Positions 17,750 to 25,667 of a DNA stretch of 64,000 bases are shown here, in pieces. Source of the DNA: an uncultured Methylomonas sp. (GTDB taxonomy: Bacteria; Pseudomonadota; Gammaproteobacteria; Methylococcales; Methylomonadaceae); assembly GCA_936941155.1 (NCBI GenBank), contig CAKZJE010000017.1, positions 26,888 to 90,887 on the forward strand. The letters run 5' to 3'. The translations under genes and the position numbers were made by a program. Each line of letters starts with the position of its first letter. The first letter of the stretch is position 1. Below the pieces are notes generated by a model that saw only the letters and a list, made by a program, of their open reading frames with translations, was not told where the DNA came from and made no database searches.

Positions 17750-17785
17750 CCTCGCGGGTTATTAATAATCTGCGAGGTTTTTTTT
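17750..17785 (+). terminator. Terminator of pntAB
   Basis: A stem CCTCGCGGGTTATT / AATAATCTGCGAGG, nearly complete with G-T pairs, followed by a run of eight T. The block through GCCTGTTATAAATA is repeated almost exactly after the XRE gene at 19444-19490. Confidence 0.92.
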
Positions 17786-17822
17786 GCCTGTTATAAATAG
17801 CAAGATACAAAAAATTAGCAAC

Positions 17823-17859
17823 AAAAAACCGCCTTTAGTTTTGCCAGGAGGCGGTTTAA
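17823..17859 (-). terminator. Terminator of the RelE-type pair
   Basis: On the minus strand the stem AAACCGCC / GGCGGTTT is followed by TTTTT. It overlaps the relE-like stop codon. It is one of four AACCGCC-type hairpins in the window (also 18387, a half copy at 20420, and 52815). Confidence 0.88.
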
Positions 17860-18128
17860 GAAAGCAACCGTTTTAATTTTTTGTAAACATCATCATCGTT
17901 ACGCTTCCCAATGATAATAACTTGCAGCTCGTCTTCTTGAGTCTGATAAATAATTCGGTATTCTCCACAATCAACTCTGCGATAAGGATAACCTTTAAGC
18001 TCTTGAGAGTCGTGCGGTATTGGATTTTTCAACAGTGAAAACTGCGCGTTGACAAGTTGTTTGAATTGTTTTGCAGGTAAATTTTCCAAAAAATCTAAGG
18101 CTGAATGGGTTAAATTAAGTTTCAGCAT
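17856..18128 (-). CDS. RelE/ParE-type toxin
   Basis: A 90-residue RelE-superfamily protein. Visible: an N-terminal strand-helix (LTHSALDFLENLPAKQFKQL), a core LKGYPYRRVDCGEYRIIYQ, which is the typical basic strand pair, and IIIGKRNDDDVYKKLKR at the C-terminus. RelE toxins cleave mRNA on the ribosome; which subgroup this one belongs to is not resolved. It overlaps the antitoxin gene by 14 bases and ends in its own terminator. Confidence 0.88.
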   Translation of the reverse strand: MLKLNLTHSALDFLENLPAKQFKQLVNAQFSLLKNPIPHDSQELKGYPYRRVDCGEYRIIYQTQEDELQVIIIGKRNDDDVYKKLKRLLS

Positions 18129-18324
18129 TCATGCGTTCCTGTAAGCGGTTTAAGGTTTTTTCCGTTCCTACAAAACCGCTTTTTAATGCAAGTTCGGCTT
18201 GTTCTGCCCAATAAGCATCATCTAAACGCATTTTTTCAAATTCTGCGAACCACTGCCGTAGTTTTGCAAAAGAATCATTATCTAGCTCTTCGATTTGGTG
18301 TTCTAAAATTTCAAGCGAATTCAT
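18115..18324 (-). CDS. Antitoxin partner of the RelE-type toxin
   Basis: Sixty-nine residues; GGAGAAATAACGAT precedes the ATG. The sequence IEELDNDSFAKLRQWFAEFE near the N-terminus is typical of short antitoxins that lack an obvious DNA-binding motif and wrap the toxin with a C-terminal helix. Position first in the pair and overlap with the toxin support the role. Confidence 0.82.
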   Translation of the reverse strand: MNSLEILEHQIEELDNDSFAKLRQWFAEFEKMRLDDAYWAEQAELALKSGFVGTEKTLNRLQERMNAET

Positions 18325-18386
18325 ATCGTTATTTCTCCTGTAAATTAATCAGTTTTTTGCAAGTATACCATCAAGCCATAGGCAAT

Positions 18387-18422
18387 AAAAAACCGCCTTT
18401 GGTTTTTGCCGCTGGCGGTTTT
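18387..18422 (-). terminator. Terminator of the small-gene operon
   Basis: On the minus strand AAAACCGCC / GGCGGTTTTTT with a 16-nt loop, about 20 bases after the stop of the gene at 18441. The left part, with the flank AGGCAATAAAAAACCGCC, recurs at 20416 without its right arm. Confidence 0.85.
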
Positions 18423-18440
18423 GTTATGCTGTGGAATACG

Positions 18441-18596
18441 CTACTTAGGTCCATCGAGCTTACTATCGTATATTTTTTCCCATTTATGCTCTTGGGAGGG
18501 GTAGTTACTTTTACATCCTTTCTCATCTGGTTTCCATTCAGAACTGTATCTTCTTTCTCCACATTTTGTGCATCGCCATTCTTTAACTCTATCCAT
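18441..18596 (-). CDS. Small 51-residue protein with a zinc-ribbon-like CxxC
   Basis: Reads from an ATG preceded by GATGAGG to TAG. The N-terminus is MDRVKEWRCTKCGERRYSS, with a CxxC knuckle, and a later cysteine (KGC) near residue 28; the rest is hydrophilic with HKWEKIYD. A longer ORF in another frame covers the same bases but lacks a ribosome site and protein-like composition, so I prefer this one. It is the last of three tiny co-directional genes. No family is recognised. Confidence 0.65.
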   Translation of the reverse strand: MDRVKEWRCTKCGERRYSSEWKPDEKGCKSNYPSQEHKWEKIYDSKLDGPK

Positions 18597-18626
18597 AAAT
18601 TTAACCTCATCAGAAAATTAAAAACA

Positions 18627-18715
18627 CTAACAATTTAAACCTCTGCAAATTTGTTCTATTGTTGTCGAACTACTAGAGCCGCTACCGAACTCTACAGATT
18701 TTTAATGCTAGACAT
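18627..18715 (-). pseudogene. Very small gene with a one-base frameshift
   Basis: An ATG with a good ribosome site (TAGGAGATAGCACA) reads seven codons to TAG. If one A is added to the run of five A (18699-18703), the frame stays open for 29 residues, rich in serine and glycine and ending LNC just before the next gene. Either the gene is broken, the base is a sequencing error, or slippage on the A run is used. The function is unknown. Confidence 0.5.
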
Positions 18716-18726
18716 TGTGCTATCTC

Positions 18727-18870
18727 CTAATCTTTTTTCTTTAGTGCATCATTAACTTTCTCTTTGACACTTTTGCTATGAGAGTCTGTATTTTCAGAGC
18801 CTCTTTTATAATTTTGTTCAACACGTCCTTCGTTGGTTTCTTTTCCCTTGCCTTGATTATCAATGAACAT
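18727..18870 (-). CDS. Small hydrophilic 47-residue protein
   Basis: Begins MFIDNQGKGKETNEGRVEQN after GAGGAAACTAAAA and ends in a lysine-rich helix (SVKEKVNDALKKKD). Strongly polar, no membrane segment, no cysteine. Its stop overlaps the ribosome site of the next small gene, so the three genes at 18870-18441 form an operon, divergent from the XRE regulator at 18985. The family is unknown. Confidence 0.6.
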   Translation of the reverse strand: MFIDNQGKGKETNEGRVEQNYKRGSENTDSHSKSVKEKVNDALKKKD

Positions 18871-18984
18871 TTTTAGTTTCCTCGTTTTCTGTAGAATGAA
18901 ATTGTTATGGATTAATTATGCTAGAATTCAGCTTAAAAATCGCCACACTTAACTACTACATTTTGTCAACAAATTATCTACATT

Positions 18985-19425
18985 ATGCAAACTCAAGAGC
19001 TACAAATTAAAATTGGCAAAAAAGTCAAAGAGTTACGGACTGTTAATGATTGGACGCAAGAGGAGGCGGCTAAACAACTGCATATGTGTAGAAATACTTA
19101 CAGCGATATTGAATTAGGCAAATCTGACCTTTCACTTTCACGTTTAGTGCAGTTGGCTAATTTTTATAAAGTTGATGTTGATTATTTTGTAGATGACAAA
19201 GAGAAAATCGTTTTTTATTTATCAGGAACTCAAAATTCGCATGATACAAGTCAAATAAAAAATTTGTGCAATGAGTATCACGGCAATTTAGCAGAAGAAA
19301 AACTGCAATTGCAGCTTGAAATGAAAGACAAAGAACTTGCTATGCAACAGCGTGAAAATGAAAATTTAAGAGAAATCATTGCATTATTAAAAGAAAAATC
19401 GCAAAAAACTACCGCTACGATATGA
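18985..19425 (+). CDS. XRE-family transcriptional regulator with C-terminal coiled coil
   Basis: A 146-residue protein: helix-turn-helix at residues 8-62 (GKKVKELRTVNDWTQEEAAK, then YSDIELGKSDLSLSRLVQLA), a linker, and a helical C-terminus from about 105 ending KELAMQQRENENLREIIALL. That tail is almost the same in the XRE protein at 51846, whose DNA-binding domain differs. It lies divergent from the small-gene operon, a layout that suggests it controls it and itself through the 18871-18984 gap. Confidence 0.88.
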   Translation: MQTQELQIKIGKKVKELRTVNDWTQEEAAKQLHMCRNTYSDIELGKSDLSLSRLVQLANFYKVDVDYFVDDKEKIVFYLSGTQNSHDTSQIKNLCNEYHGNLAEEKLQLQLEMKDKELAMQQRENENLREIIALLKEKSQKTTATI

Positions 19426-19443
19426 TTAACTTGCTTGAATAAA

Positions 19444-19476
19444 CCTCGCGGATTTTGAATCTGCGAGGTTTTTTTT
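19444..19476 (+). terminator. Terminator of the XRE gene
   Basis: Stem CCTCGCGGATT / AATCTGCGAGG followed by eight T. The sequence and its downstream flank (GCCTGTTATAAA) repeat the pntB terminator at 17750. Confidence 0.92.
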
Positions 19477-19564
19477 GCCTGTTATAAAATACCAAAGCGT
19501 TTTGAAAGTATTTGATTTTTGACTTCATTCATTTTGTCATCTACAGAGTTTTGTGTTGTAGATT

Positions 19565-20053
19565 TTAAGCAAATACGTTAATTGGCAAAAATAAGCGTTC
19601 AGCATTTTCTGGTAGCGGTTTAAAGCCAAAATGTTGATAAAAAGAAGCAGAAATTTGATCTTTGGCATCTACCATAATCCCTGCTACGGCAAGCACTGTA
19701 CTGGCTTGCGCCACTTTTTGACACGCCTCTGCAAGCAAAATCGAACCTAATCCTTTTCCCTGAAAAGACTTGTCAACCGCTAATCGCCCCAATAAGGCAA
19801 CTGGAATTGGGTAACGCGGTAGTTTTTTAGCTAATTCCAGTGGCAAGTCTGAACAGTTTACGCTGCCTGCACTTAACGTGAAAAAACCTGCCAACGTGTT
19901 TGAGTTTTGCGCTGTCGCTACAAAAACACGGGTCAGATTGCGTTTCATATCTTGTGAAGCATAGCGACGAATATAGTTGTCCAAATCCTGACTGCCGCAA
20001 CAAAACTGGTCTATCTCAAAAGTTTTATCAAACGTTTGAATGCGATAATTCAT
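19565..20053 (-). CDS. GNAT-family acetyltransferase toxin (TacT-like)
   Basis: About 162 residues. An acetyl-CoA-binding motif A is intact (GRLAVDKSFQGKGLGSILLAEA). FCCGSQDLDNYIRRYASQDMK near the N-terminus is typical of the toxins that acetylate aminoacyl-tRNA. The ATG shares one base with the antitoxin stop. The DUF1778 gene just upstream is the matching antitoxin. The pair resembles the decayed pair at 42769-43563. Confidence 0.9.
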   Translation of the reverse strand: MNYRIQTFDKTFEIDQFCCGSQDLDNYIRRYASQDMKRNLTRVFVATAQNSNTLAGFFTLSAGSVNCSDLPLELAKKLPRYPIPVALLGRLAVDKSFQGKGLGSILLAEACQKVAQASTVLAVAGIMVDAKDQISASFYQHFGFKPLPENAERLFLPINVFA

Positions 20054-20334
20054 CAACGAACAACCTGCTCGGCATGACGCGCAAAAGCCCGTTTTAAGGC
20101 GGGATTTGGCTCTGTCGGCATATCAAGTGCAGAAAGAAAGGCTTGAAAATCCTCAGGTGAGAGCGTGATTGATTCGTGATTCTGTACAATTTGTTGGGCA
20201 GAGGCGACAGCATGAGAGAGGACAAATTTAGAAACGCTGACATGGGAATAGGCAGCGGCCTTGTCGAGCAATTGTCGGCTGTAGCTGTCACAGCGGATAT
20301 TTAAACGACCTTCTTTAGTGACTGCGGTGTTCAT
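20053..20334 (-). CDS. DUF1778 ribbon-helix-helix antitoxin
   Basis: Starts at MNTAVTKEGRLNIR, preceded by TTGGAG. The N-terminal strand (RLNIRCDSYSRQLLDKAA) and SVSKFVLSHAV helix form the ribbon-helix-helix DNA-binding domain; the C-terminal segment ITLSPEDFQAFLSALD, then EPNPALKRAFARH, is the toxin-binding tail common to DUF1778. It should repress its own operon together with the GNAT toxin. Confidence 0.9.
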   Translation of the reverse strand: MNTAVTKEGRLNIRCDSYSRQLLDKAAAYSHVSVSKFVLSHAVASAQQIVQNHESITLSPEDFQAFLSALDMPTEPNPALKRAFARHAEQVVR

Positions 20335-20531
20335 TGATAACTCCAAAGTATAATTTGTATGTCAATTGTACATCCAGTTGTAAAAGGTGTGTCATTTTTA
20401 TCGTGAGAAAAAACAGGCAATAAAAAACCGCCTTGGGTTTTTGTTTTTTTGTAGGGCAGGCACGCTTTTTTGCTCGCCATGAAGTATTCAATGTTGCGCT
20501 GTTTGGTGTGTTACTTGACTAAAACTATTTT

Positions 20532-20601
20532 GAACACGATGACACGGATTAAGGGAATAACAGGATGTGCCTGCAATCGAATAATCTGTGTCATCGTGTT
20601 C
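20532..20601. repeat. Inverted repeat GAACACGATGACAC type
   Basis: Arms of 20 bases (GAACACGATGACACGGATTA and its complement, one mismatch) enclose 30 bases. It lies in the 428-base divergent gap 20347-20774 before gshA, which also holds a half terminator at about 20416-20437 and a family C palindrome. No gene is visible in the gap. Confidence 0.8.
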
Positions 20602-20633
20602 GAAGCGGCAGAAAAAACGTACTTTTCCAACAA

Positions 20634-20669
20634 AATTTTTTAAGACGACCAGTCGTCTTGAAAATTTTT
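20634..20669. repeat. Family C palindrome, copy 2
   Basis: Core AAGACGACCAGTCGTCTT (18 bases, perfect) with A/T-rich arms extending it. This is the only copy in a divergent gap, about 105 bases before the gshA start. Confidence 0.88.
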
Positions 20670-20774
20670 CGCAAAAATAGAATGCACTAACCGAAAAGAT
20701 TAATTTTTTGCAATCCTGATTAAGCCTTTATAATATCCAAACACTATGAAGACTAAAGGGACGTAACCCACCTG

Positions 20775-22358
20775 ATGAATATTTCAACCATTGACTCGCC
20801 ACGACTGCGTTACCTGCTACAACACAACCAACAACACCTGCTTTGCAAAGGTCTCAAAGGCATTGAAAAAGAAAGCCTGCGCATTTCCAAACACGGGCAT
20901 ATTTCGCAAACTGACCATCCCCGCGCGTTAGGTTCGGCTCTCACTCATCCTTATATAACGACCGATTATTCTGAAGCTCTGCTCGAATTTATCACCCCGC
21001 CGTTTGAAAATATCTGCGATACGCTGGATTTTATGCAAGACATTCACCAGTTTGTTTATCAAAATCTGGACAATGAAATGTTGTTAGCAAGCAGTATGCC
21101 GTGCGGAATTGATGGCGACGAAAGCATTCGGATTGCAGAATATGGCAGCTCTAATATTGGGCAAATGAAGCATATTTATCGGCGCGGATTGTGGCATCGT
21201 TACGGACGCACCATGCAATCGATCGCTGGCGTGCATTTTAATTATTCTGTGCCGACCGATTTGTGGGCGATTCTTTACGACCAAGAACAAAGTGACCTGA
21301 GTTTGGATGAATTTATTGCAAAAAGTTATTTTGGCATGATTCGCAATTTTCAGCGCAAAGGCTGGTTGATTCTGTATTTGTTTGGCGCATCTCCTGCAAT
21401 TTGCAAACAGTTTTTCAAAAGCAGACCGCAATTAATGAGTCAATTTGCAGAATTTAACGCCAATACGTTATATCACCCTTACGCAACCTCATTGCGGATG
21501 AGCGATATTGGCTATAAAAGCAAAAATCAGGCGAATTTAAAAATAGATTACAACTCACTCAACGGCTATGTAGAAAGCCTCAGCGCGGCAATTAATACCC
21601 CATATCCTGAATACGAAACCATTGGCGTGAAAGTGGATGGCAATTATCAGCAATTAAATAGCAATATTTTGCAAATTGAAAATGAGTTTTACAGCACGGT
21701 GCGCCCAAAGCAAATTATTCAATCGGGGGAAAAACCGACCTTAGCTTTAAAACGGCGCGGCGTGTGTTATGTGGAAATTCGCTCGTTAGATTTGGATCTC
21801 TTTAATCCTTTAGGCATTAGCGAGAATACTTGTCGCTTTGTGGAAGCGTTTTTGCTCAGTTGTTTATTAAAAGACAGCCCATTGCAAGGCGAAAACGAAC
21901 AACAAATTAATAATGACAATCAACTGACAGTGGCAAATTTTGGCAGAAAGCCGAATCTAGAACTCAATCAAAACGGTGAATCTATTTTGTTGCAAGAATG
22001 GGCAATGGAAATCATGGATGCCATTGAGCCGATTTGTGAAATTTTAGATGCGGATAATCCAGATAAACCGTATTTAAAAGCCTTAGAGCAGCAACAACGC
22101 TTAGTTGACAATCCAGACTTAACCCCGTCTGCACAAATTTTGGCGGGTATGTCTAAAAATAAACAATGTTTTGGTGATTTTGGCGTAACCGCTTCCACAA
22201 AGTATGAAGCTTATTTTAAAGACCGCGAATTGGATGCTGTAAAAATCCAAGAATTTCAACAAATGGCAGTGACTTCTTTACAACAGCAAAAAGCTTTAGA
22301 AGGCAATGATAAATTAGGATTAGATGAGTTTTTGGCGCATTATTTTGCCCAGCATTAA
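20775..22358 (+). CDS. gshA: Glutamate–cysteine ligase
   Basis: Joins glutamate and cysteine with ATP in the rate-limiting step of glutathione synthesis. At 527 residues it is the proteobacterial (E. coli) type. Motifs: GLKGIEKESLRI near residue 28, ITTDYSEALLEFITPP with substrate-binding residues, and MPCGIDGDESIRIAEYGSSNIG (in part), RRGVCYVEIRSLDLDLFNPLGI further on. AAGGGACG lies before the ATG. The gene is monocistronic and convergent with the P460 gene. Confidence 0.96.
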   Translation: MNISTIDSPRLRYLLQHNQQHLLCKGLKGIEKESLRISKHGHISQTDHPRALGSALTHPYITTDYSEALLEFITPPFENICDTLDFMQDIHQFVYQNLDNEMLLASSMPCGIDGDESIRIAEYGSSNIGQMKHIYRRGLWHRYGRTMQSIAGVHFNYSVPTDLWAILYDQEQSDLSLDEFIAKSYFGMIRNFQRKGWLILYLFGASPAICKQFFKSRPQLMSQFAEFNANTLYHPYATSLRMSDIGYKSKNQANLKIDYNSLNGYVESLSAAINTPYPEYETIGVKVDGNYQQLNSNILQIENEFYSTVRPKQIIQSGEKPTLALKRRGVCYVEIRSLDLDLFNPLGISENTCRFVEAFLLSCLLKDSPLQGENEQQINNDNQLTVANFGRKPNLELNQNGESILLQEWAMEIMDAIEPICEILDADNPDKPYLKALEQQQRLVDNPDLTPSAQILAGMSKNKQCFGDFGVTASTKYEAYFKDRELDAVKIQEFQQMAVTSLQQQKALEGNDKLGLDEFLAHYFAQH

Positions 22359-22370
22359 GCGCATTTAAAT

Positions 22371-22399
22371 GTAGAGACGTTGCAATGCAGCGTCTCTAC
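22371..22399. repeat. Family D palindrome, copy 3
   Basis: Arms GTAGAGACG / CGTCTCTAC around an 11-base centre that is itself partly paired (TTGCAATGCAG). It fills the 48-base convergent gap between gshA and the P460 gene, a position suited to a bidirectional terminator. Confidence 0.85.
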
Positions 22400-22406
22400 G
22401 CAGCGA

Positions 22407-22913
22407 TTATTGCAATGCGGCAGCAGTAAAAACGTAATCGTTATCTTTCACTGCGGTATGGCAAGCAAAACACTCTTTCGATTTTGCCTCTTCAAACATC
22501 ACCAAGTTTTTCCCTTCCCAATGCGCAAAACCCCAGCCGCCGGTGCTGGCGTATTTTTTACTGTCTTTAATCATGGCTTCCGCTTTTTCAAACGCGCCCG
22601 GCACAATTGCTTGTGGCCAGCTAGGATGTTTGCTTTCTTTCCAAGCCACTTTTGCAAGCACTGCGCCATCTGGCCAAGGTTTTGTACGTCCATGTCGCGC
22701 CGCTGTAATCGCTGCACTGTTGCCTAAAATAGCGCGTAAGGTTTTTTTATCTTCGCGATGAGATACCGCCAATAAAGACCAATCTTGATATTCACCAAAC
22801 ACAGGTTTTACTGTGTAAGTGGCAGGTGCGGTTTCTGCATTTGCAACCGATGCCAGAGATAATAGCGCGATTGCTAAACTCAATCCCAGATTAAAGTCTG
22901 ATGTTTTTTTCAT
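22407..22913 (-). CDS. Cytochrome P460-family c-type haem protein
   Basis: A 168-residue exported protein with a signal peptide (cleaved after ASVANA). A single CxxCH haem site lies near the C-terminus (KECFACHTAVKDNDYVFT), as in cytochrome P460 and cytochrome c'-beta. FGEYQDWSLLAVSHRED, RAILGNSAAI and WPDGAVLAKVAWKE fit the same fold. Members oxidise hydroxylamine or bind nitric oxide in the periplasm of ammonia and methane oxidisers. The gene stands alone with no partner cytochrome here. Confidence 0.87.
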   Translation of the reverse strand: MKKTSDFNLGLSLAIALLSLASVANAETAPATYTVKPVFGEYQDWSLLAVSHREDKKTLRAILGNSAAITAARHGRTKPWPDGAVLAKVAWKESKHPSWPQAIVPGAFEKAEAMIKDSKKYASTGGWGFAHWEGKNLVMFEEAKSKECFACHTAVKDNDYVFTAAALQ

Positions 22914-23108
22914 TATAAATTCCTGTAAGTGTTGAGCGAAAAATGGTTATTTTGCTTAAGCGATTCATGTTATATCAAAAAACAACACAAGATGGCATAA
23001 CTTTAGATAAAATGGCGCGTTACGAGCAGAACCCCCAATAATAAATACAGCGCGTCTGCATGGTTCTAAACCTTTGTTTCACGACTTTTAACACTAAATA
23101 GATACACT

Positions 23109-24080
23109 ATGGACCTCAAATTTCTTGATTTTGAACAACCTATCGCTGAATTGGAAGCGAAAATAGCAGAACTTCGCAAGGTGGAGTTTGATAATGATAT
23201 TAATATTTCGGATGCTATTGAGCAGCTAGAAGAGAAAAGCGAAGCTCTGACTTCCACTATTTTTGCCAAACTGTCAGACTGGCAAATTTCACAGTTATCG
23301 CGTCACCCCGGTCGTCCTTATACCTTAGATTATATTGAGCACATTTTCACTGATTTCCAAGAATTGCATGGCGATCGAACTTATGCGGATGATCCTGCGA
23401 TTGTGTGTGGTTTGGCGCGATTAGATGGTCAAGCCGTGATGATTATTGGGCATCAAAAAGGGCGCGATACCAAAGAAAAAATTTATCGCAACTTTGGAAT
23501 GCCGCGTCCTGAAGGCTATCGCAAAGCGTTGCGGGTGATGAAAATGGCAGAGCGGTTTAAATTGCCGATTATTTGTTTAATTGACACACCGGGAGCTTAT
23601 CCGGGCATTGGTGCAGAAGAGCGTGGACAAAGCGAGGCGATTGCGAGAAATTTGTTTGAAATGGCACAACTAAAAACACCGGTGATTTGCACCATTATCG
23701 GCGAAGGCGGTTCAGGCGGCGCATTAGCAATTGGGGTGGGTGACCGTTTGATTATGATGGAATACAGCACTTATTCGGTAATTTCTCCTGAAGGTTGTGC
23801 GTCAATTTTGTGGAAAAGTGCGGATAAATCACAATTGGCAGCTGAGGCAATGGGGATTACCTCGGACAGAGTGAGAGAGCAAGGTTTTCTGGATGAAGTG
23901 GTGCGTGAGCCTTTAGGCGGGGCACATCGTGATTTTAAAACCACTACTGGGAATTTGCGTGAAACGTTGTTGCGGCATTTGGCTGAGTTAAAAGTTGAGC
24001 CGTTAGATACCATGCTTGCAAAACGCTATCAGCGCATGATGAGCTATGGAGCGTATAGTGATGAACCTGTAAAGGCTTAA
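23109..24080 (+). CDS. accA: Acetyl-CoA carboxylase carboxyltransferase subunit alpha
   Basis: Part of the carboxyltransferase that moves CO2 from biotin to acetyl-CoA, giving malonyl-CoA for fatty acids. The 323 residues match the usual length. Motifs: an N-terminal coiled coil ([20 protein letters not shown]), [40 protein letters not shown] and [15 protein letters not shown]. In many gammaproteobacteria accA precedes tilS, but here tilS is 26 kb away. It converges on bioB across a family D palindrome. Confidence 0.97.
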   Translation: MDLKFLDFEQPIAELEAKIAELRKVEFDNDINISDAIEQLEEKSEALTSTIFAKLSDWQISQLSRHPGRPYTLDYIEHIFTDFQELHGDRTYADDPAIVCGLARLDGQAVMIIGHQKGRDTKEKIYRNFGMPRPEGYRKALRVMKMAERFKLPIICLIDTPGAYPGIGAEERGQSEAIARNLFEMAQLKTPVICTIIGEGGSGGALAIGVGDRLIMMEYSTYSVISPEGCASILWKSADKSQLAAEAMGITSDRVREQGFLDEVVREPLGGAHRDFKTTTGNLRETLLRHLAELKVEPLDTMLAKRYQRMMSYGAYSDEPVKA

Positions 24081-24089
24081 AACTTTAAC

Positions 24090-24116
24090 GTAGAGACGCA
24101 ACAATTGCGTCTCTAC
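24090..24116. repeat. Family D palindrome, copy 4
   Basis: A 27-base palindrome, arms GTAGAGACGCAA / TTGCGTCTCTAC, ten bases past the accA stop and in the convergent gap with bioB. Confidence 0.9.
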
Positions 24117-24177
24117 AGGTTAGAGTTTTTTAACTCTTTGAAAAACTATGCGCTTTTGAATTTCACGGTTGTGAAAA

Positions 24178-25140
24178 TTATTGCGCGTAACTTGAACCGC
24201 CTGAATGCAAACCTAAACGATTGAATAGCGAAATGTCGTGATTTGTCATCGGGTTATCAGTGGTGAGTAATTTATCGCCGTAAAAAATCGAATTTGCACC
24301 CGCCAAAAAGCACAACGCTTGCATTTCATCACTCATATTGCTGCGTCCTGCTGACAAACGCACACGCGATTCCGGCATTAAAATTCGCGCTACTGCAATC
24401 GTGCGAATAAAAATCAGCGGGTCGAGTTGTTCTGTGCCCATCAGCGGCGTGCCTTCCACTTGTACCAACATATTAATCGGCACGCTTTCAGGATGTTTCG
24501 GTAAGTTTACTAATTCAATCAATAGTTTGGCTCTATCAGCATCCGATTCGCCCATTCCCACAATCCCGCCACAACAGACGTTAATGCCTGCGTCACGCAC
24601 TCGCGCCAAAGTATCTAAGCGATCTTGATAAGTGCGGGTGGTGATAACTTCTGAATAATATTCTTCTGAGGTGTCGAGATTGTGATTGTAATAATCCAAA
24701 CCGCCGTCTTTTAACGCTTGCGTTTGGGTGTCGGTGAGCATTCCCAGCGTGGCGCAAGTTTCCATCCCCAACGCTTTTACGCCTTGCACCATTTCTACCA
24801 CGCGCTCGATGTCTTTGTCTTTTGGTTTGCGCCATGCCGCGCCCATGCAAAACCGCGACGCGCCTTGGTCTTTTGCGCGTTGGGCGATTTGCAACACTTC
24901 GTCAATCGGCATTAAGCTTTCAGATTTTAAGCCGGTGTCATAACGTGCGCTTTGTGGGCAATAGCCGCAATCTTCTGAACATGAGCCGGTTTTGATGCTT
25001 AATAAGCTGCTGACTTGAATTTGATTCGGGTCAAAATTTTCGCGGTGAATGGTTTGTGCTTGAAAAATCAAGTCGTTAAAGGGTAAGGCGTATAAGGCTT
25101 GTACTTCGGCTAAAGTCCAATCGTGACGCAGAATTGACAT
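24178..25140 (-). CDS. bioB: Biotin synthase
   Basis: Radical-SAM enzyme inserting sulfur into dethiobiotin. The start chosen is the ATG of [13 protein letters not shown], with TTGGAG upstream; an upstream TTG would add 13 unlikely residues. It then has 320 residues. The radical SAM cluster motif [11 protein letters not shown] is at about residue 50, followed by the usual [29 protein letters not shown] and [10 protein letters not shown] segments and the conserved [13 protein letters not shown]. No adjacent bio gene is present. Confidence 0.96.
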   Translation of the reverse strand: MSILRHDWTLAEVQALYALPFNDLIFQAQTIHRENFDPNQIQVSSLLSIKTGSCSEDCGYCPQSARYDTGLKSESLMPIDEVLQIAQRAKDQGASRFCMGAAWRKPKDKDIERVVEMVQGVKALGMETCATLGMLTDTQTQALKDGGLDYYNHNLDTSEEYYSEVITTRTYQDRLDTLARVRDAGINVCCGGIVGMGESDADRAKLLIELVNLPKHPESVPINMLVQVEGTPLMGTEQLDPLIFIRTIAVARILMPESRVRLSAGRSNMSDEMQALCFLAGANSIFYGDKLLTTDNPMTNHDISLFNRLGLHSGGSSYAQ

Positions 25141-25340
25141 GGCGTATAATCTCCAAAACGGTGTTTTTGTTGACGGCAAGTGACATTAGTCAACTGTGAT
25201 AAATGAAAAGTGTAAACAACTGGCTGAATATTATACAGGATTGTTTGAATTGTTCTGAAATTCGCTTGTTGTCTAACAATTTCTAATATAAACTCAGCGG
25301 CGTTTGCAGTTTTTTAGATTTAAGTTTCAGCGTAATGCGT

Positions 25341-25543
25341 ATGAACAGTGAAAATACATTAAGAACAGAATATTCTGCGGATTTAATTAAGTCCGGTGTG
25401 CGTGGAAACTATGCAAGTCGTTATCGCGAAGGGACAATATTGTGTTAATTGAGCCTGATTTGCATAAACTTTTTCCAGATTCGGATGCTGTCAATCGGGC
25501 TTTGCGCAAGTTTGCTGAACAACATCAAATGGCATTTCTTTAG
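25341..25543 (+). pseudogene. Frameshifted small antitoxin-like gene
   Basis: From ATG at 25341 the frame reads MNSENTLRTEYSADLIKSG, then GVRGNYASRYREGT, and stops at TAA. The -1 frame continues NIVLIEPDLHKLFPDSDAVN and RALRKFAEQHQ to TAG. The combined protein matches the shape of short antitoxins with the RGKYxxxxxEGxNVVxLxPDVxxxFPDxxxVNxAL pattern. A single missing A near 25435 would explain the break. No toxin gene is adjacent, so the module is a relic. The rest of the 488-base gap 25180-25667 shows nothing. Confidence 0.7.
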
Positions 25544-25667
25544 TGCAAACAGGATTTAATCGGTTATTTGCTTGAATTGTAAGCAGATATTTTTCAAAAT
25601 AATTTATTTAGATGCTTGTGAAGTGGTTTGTTGGAGTATCTAATTATCAGCTATTTCAAGAGTAAAC

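Noticed and set aside
18371..18610. 79-residue ORF on the minus strand
   Set aside because: It overlaps the 51-residue CxxC gene in another frame, has no ribosome site and ends inside the terminator; the smaller gene is more protein-like.
25140..25340. BirA operator upstream of bioB
   Set aside because: A TGTAAAC string is present near 25212, but no partner GTTTACA at the required spacing was found.
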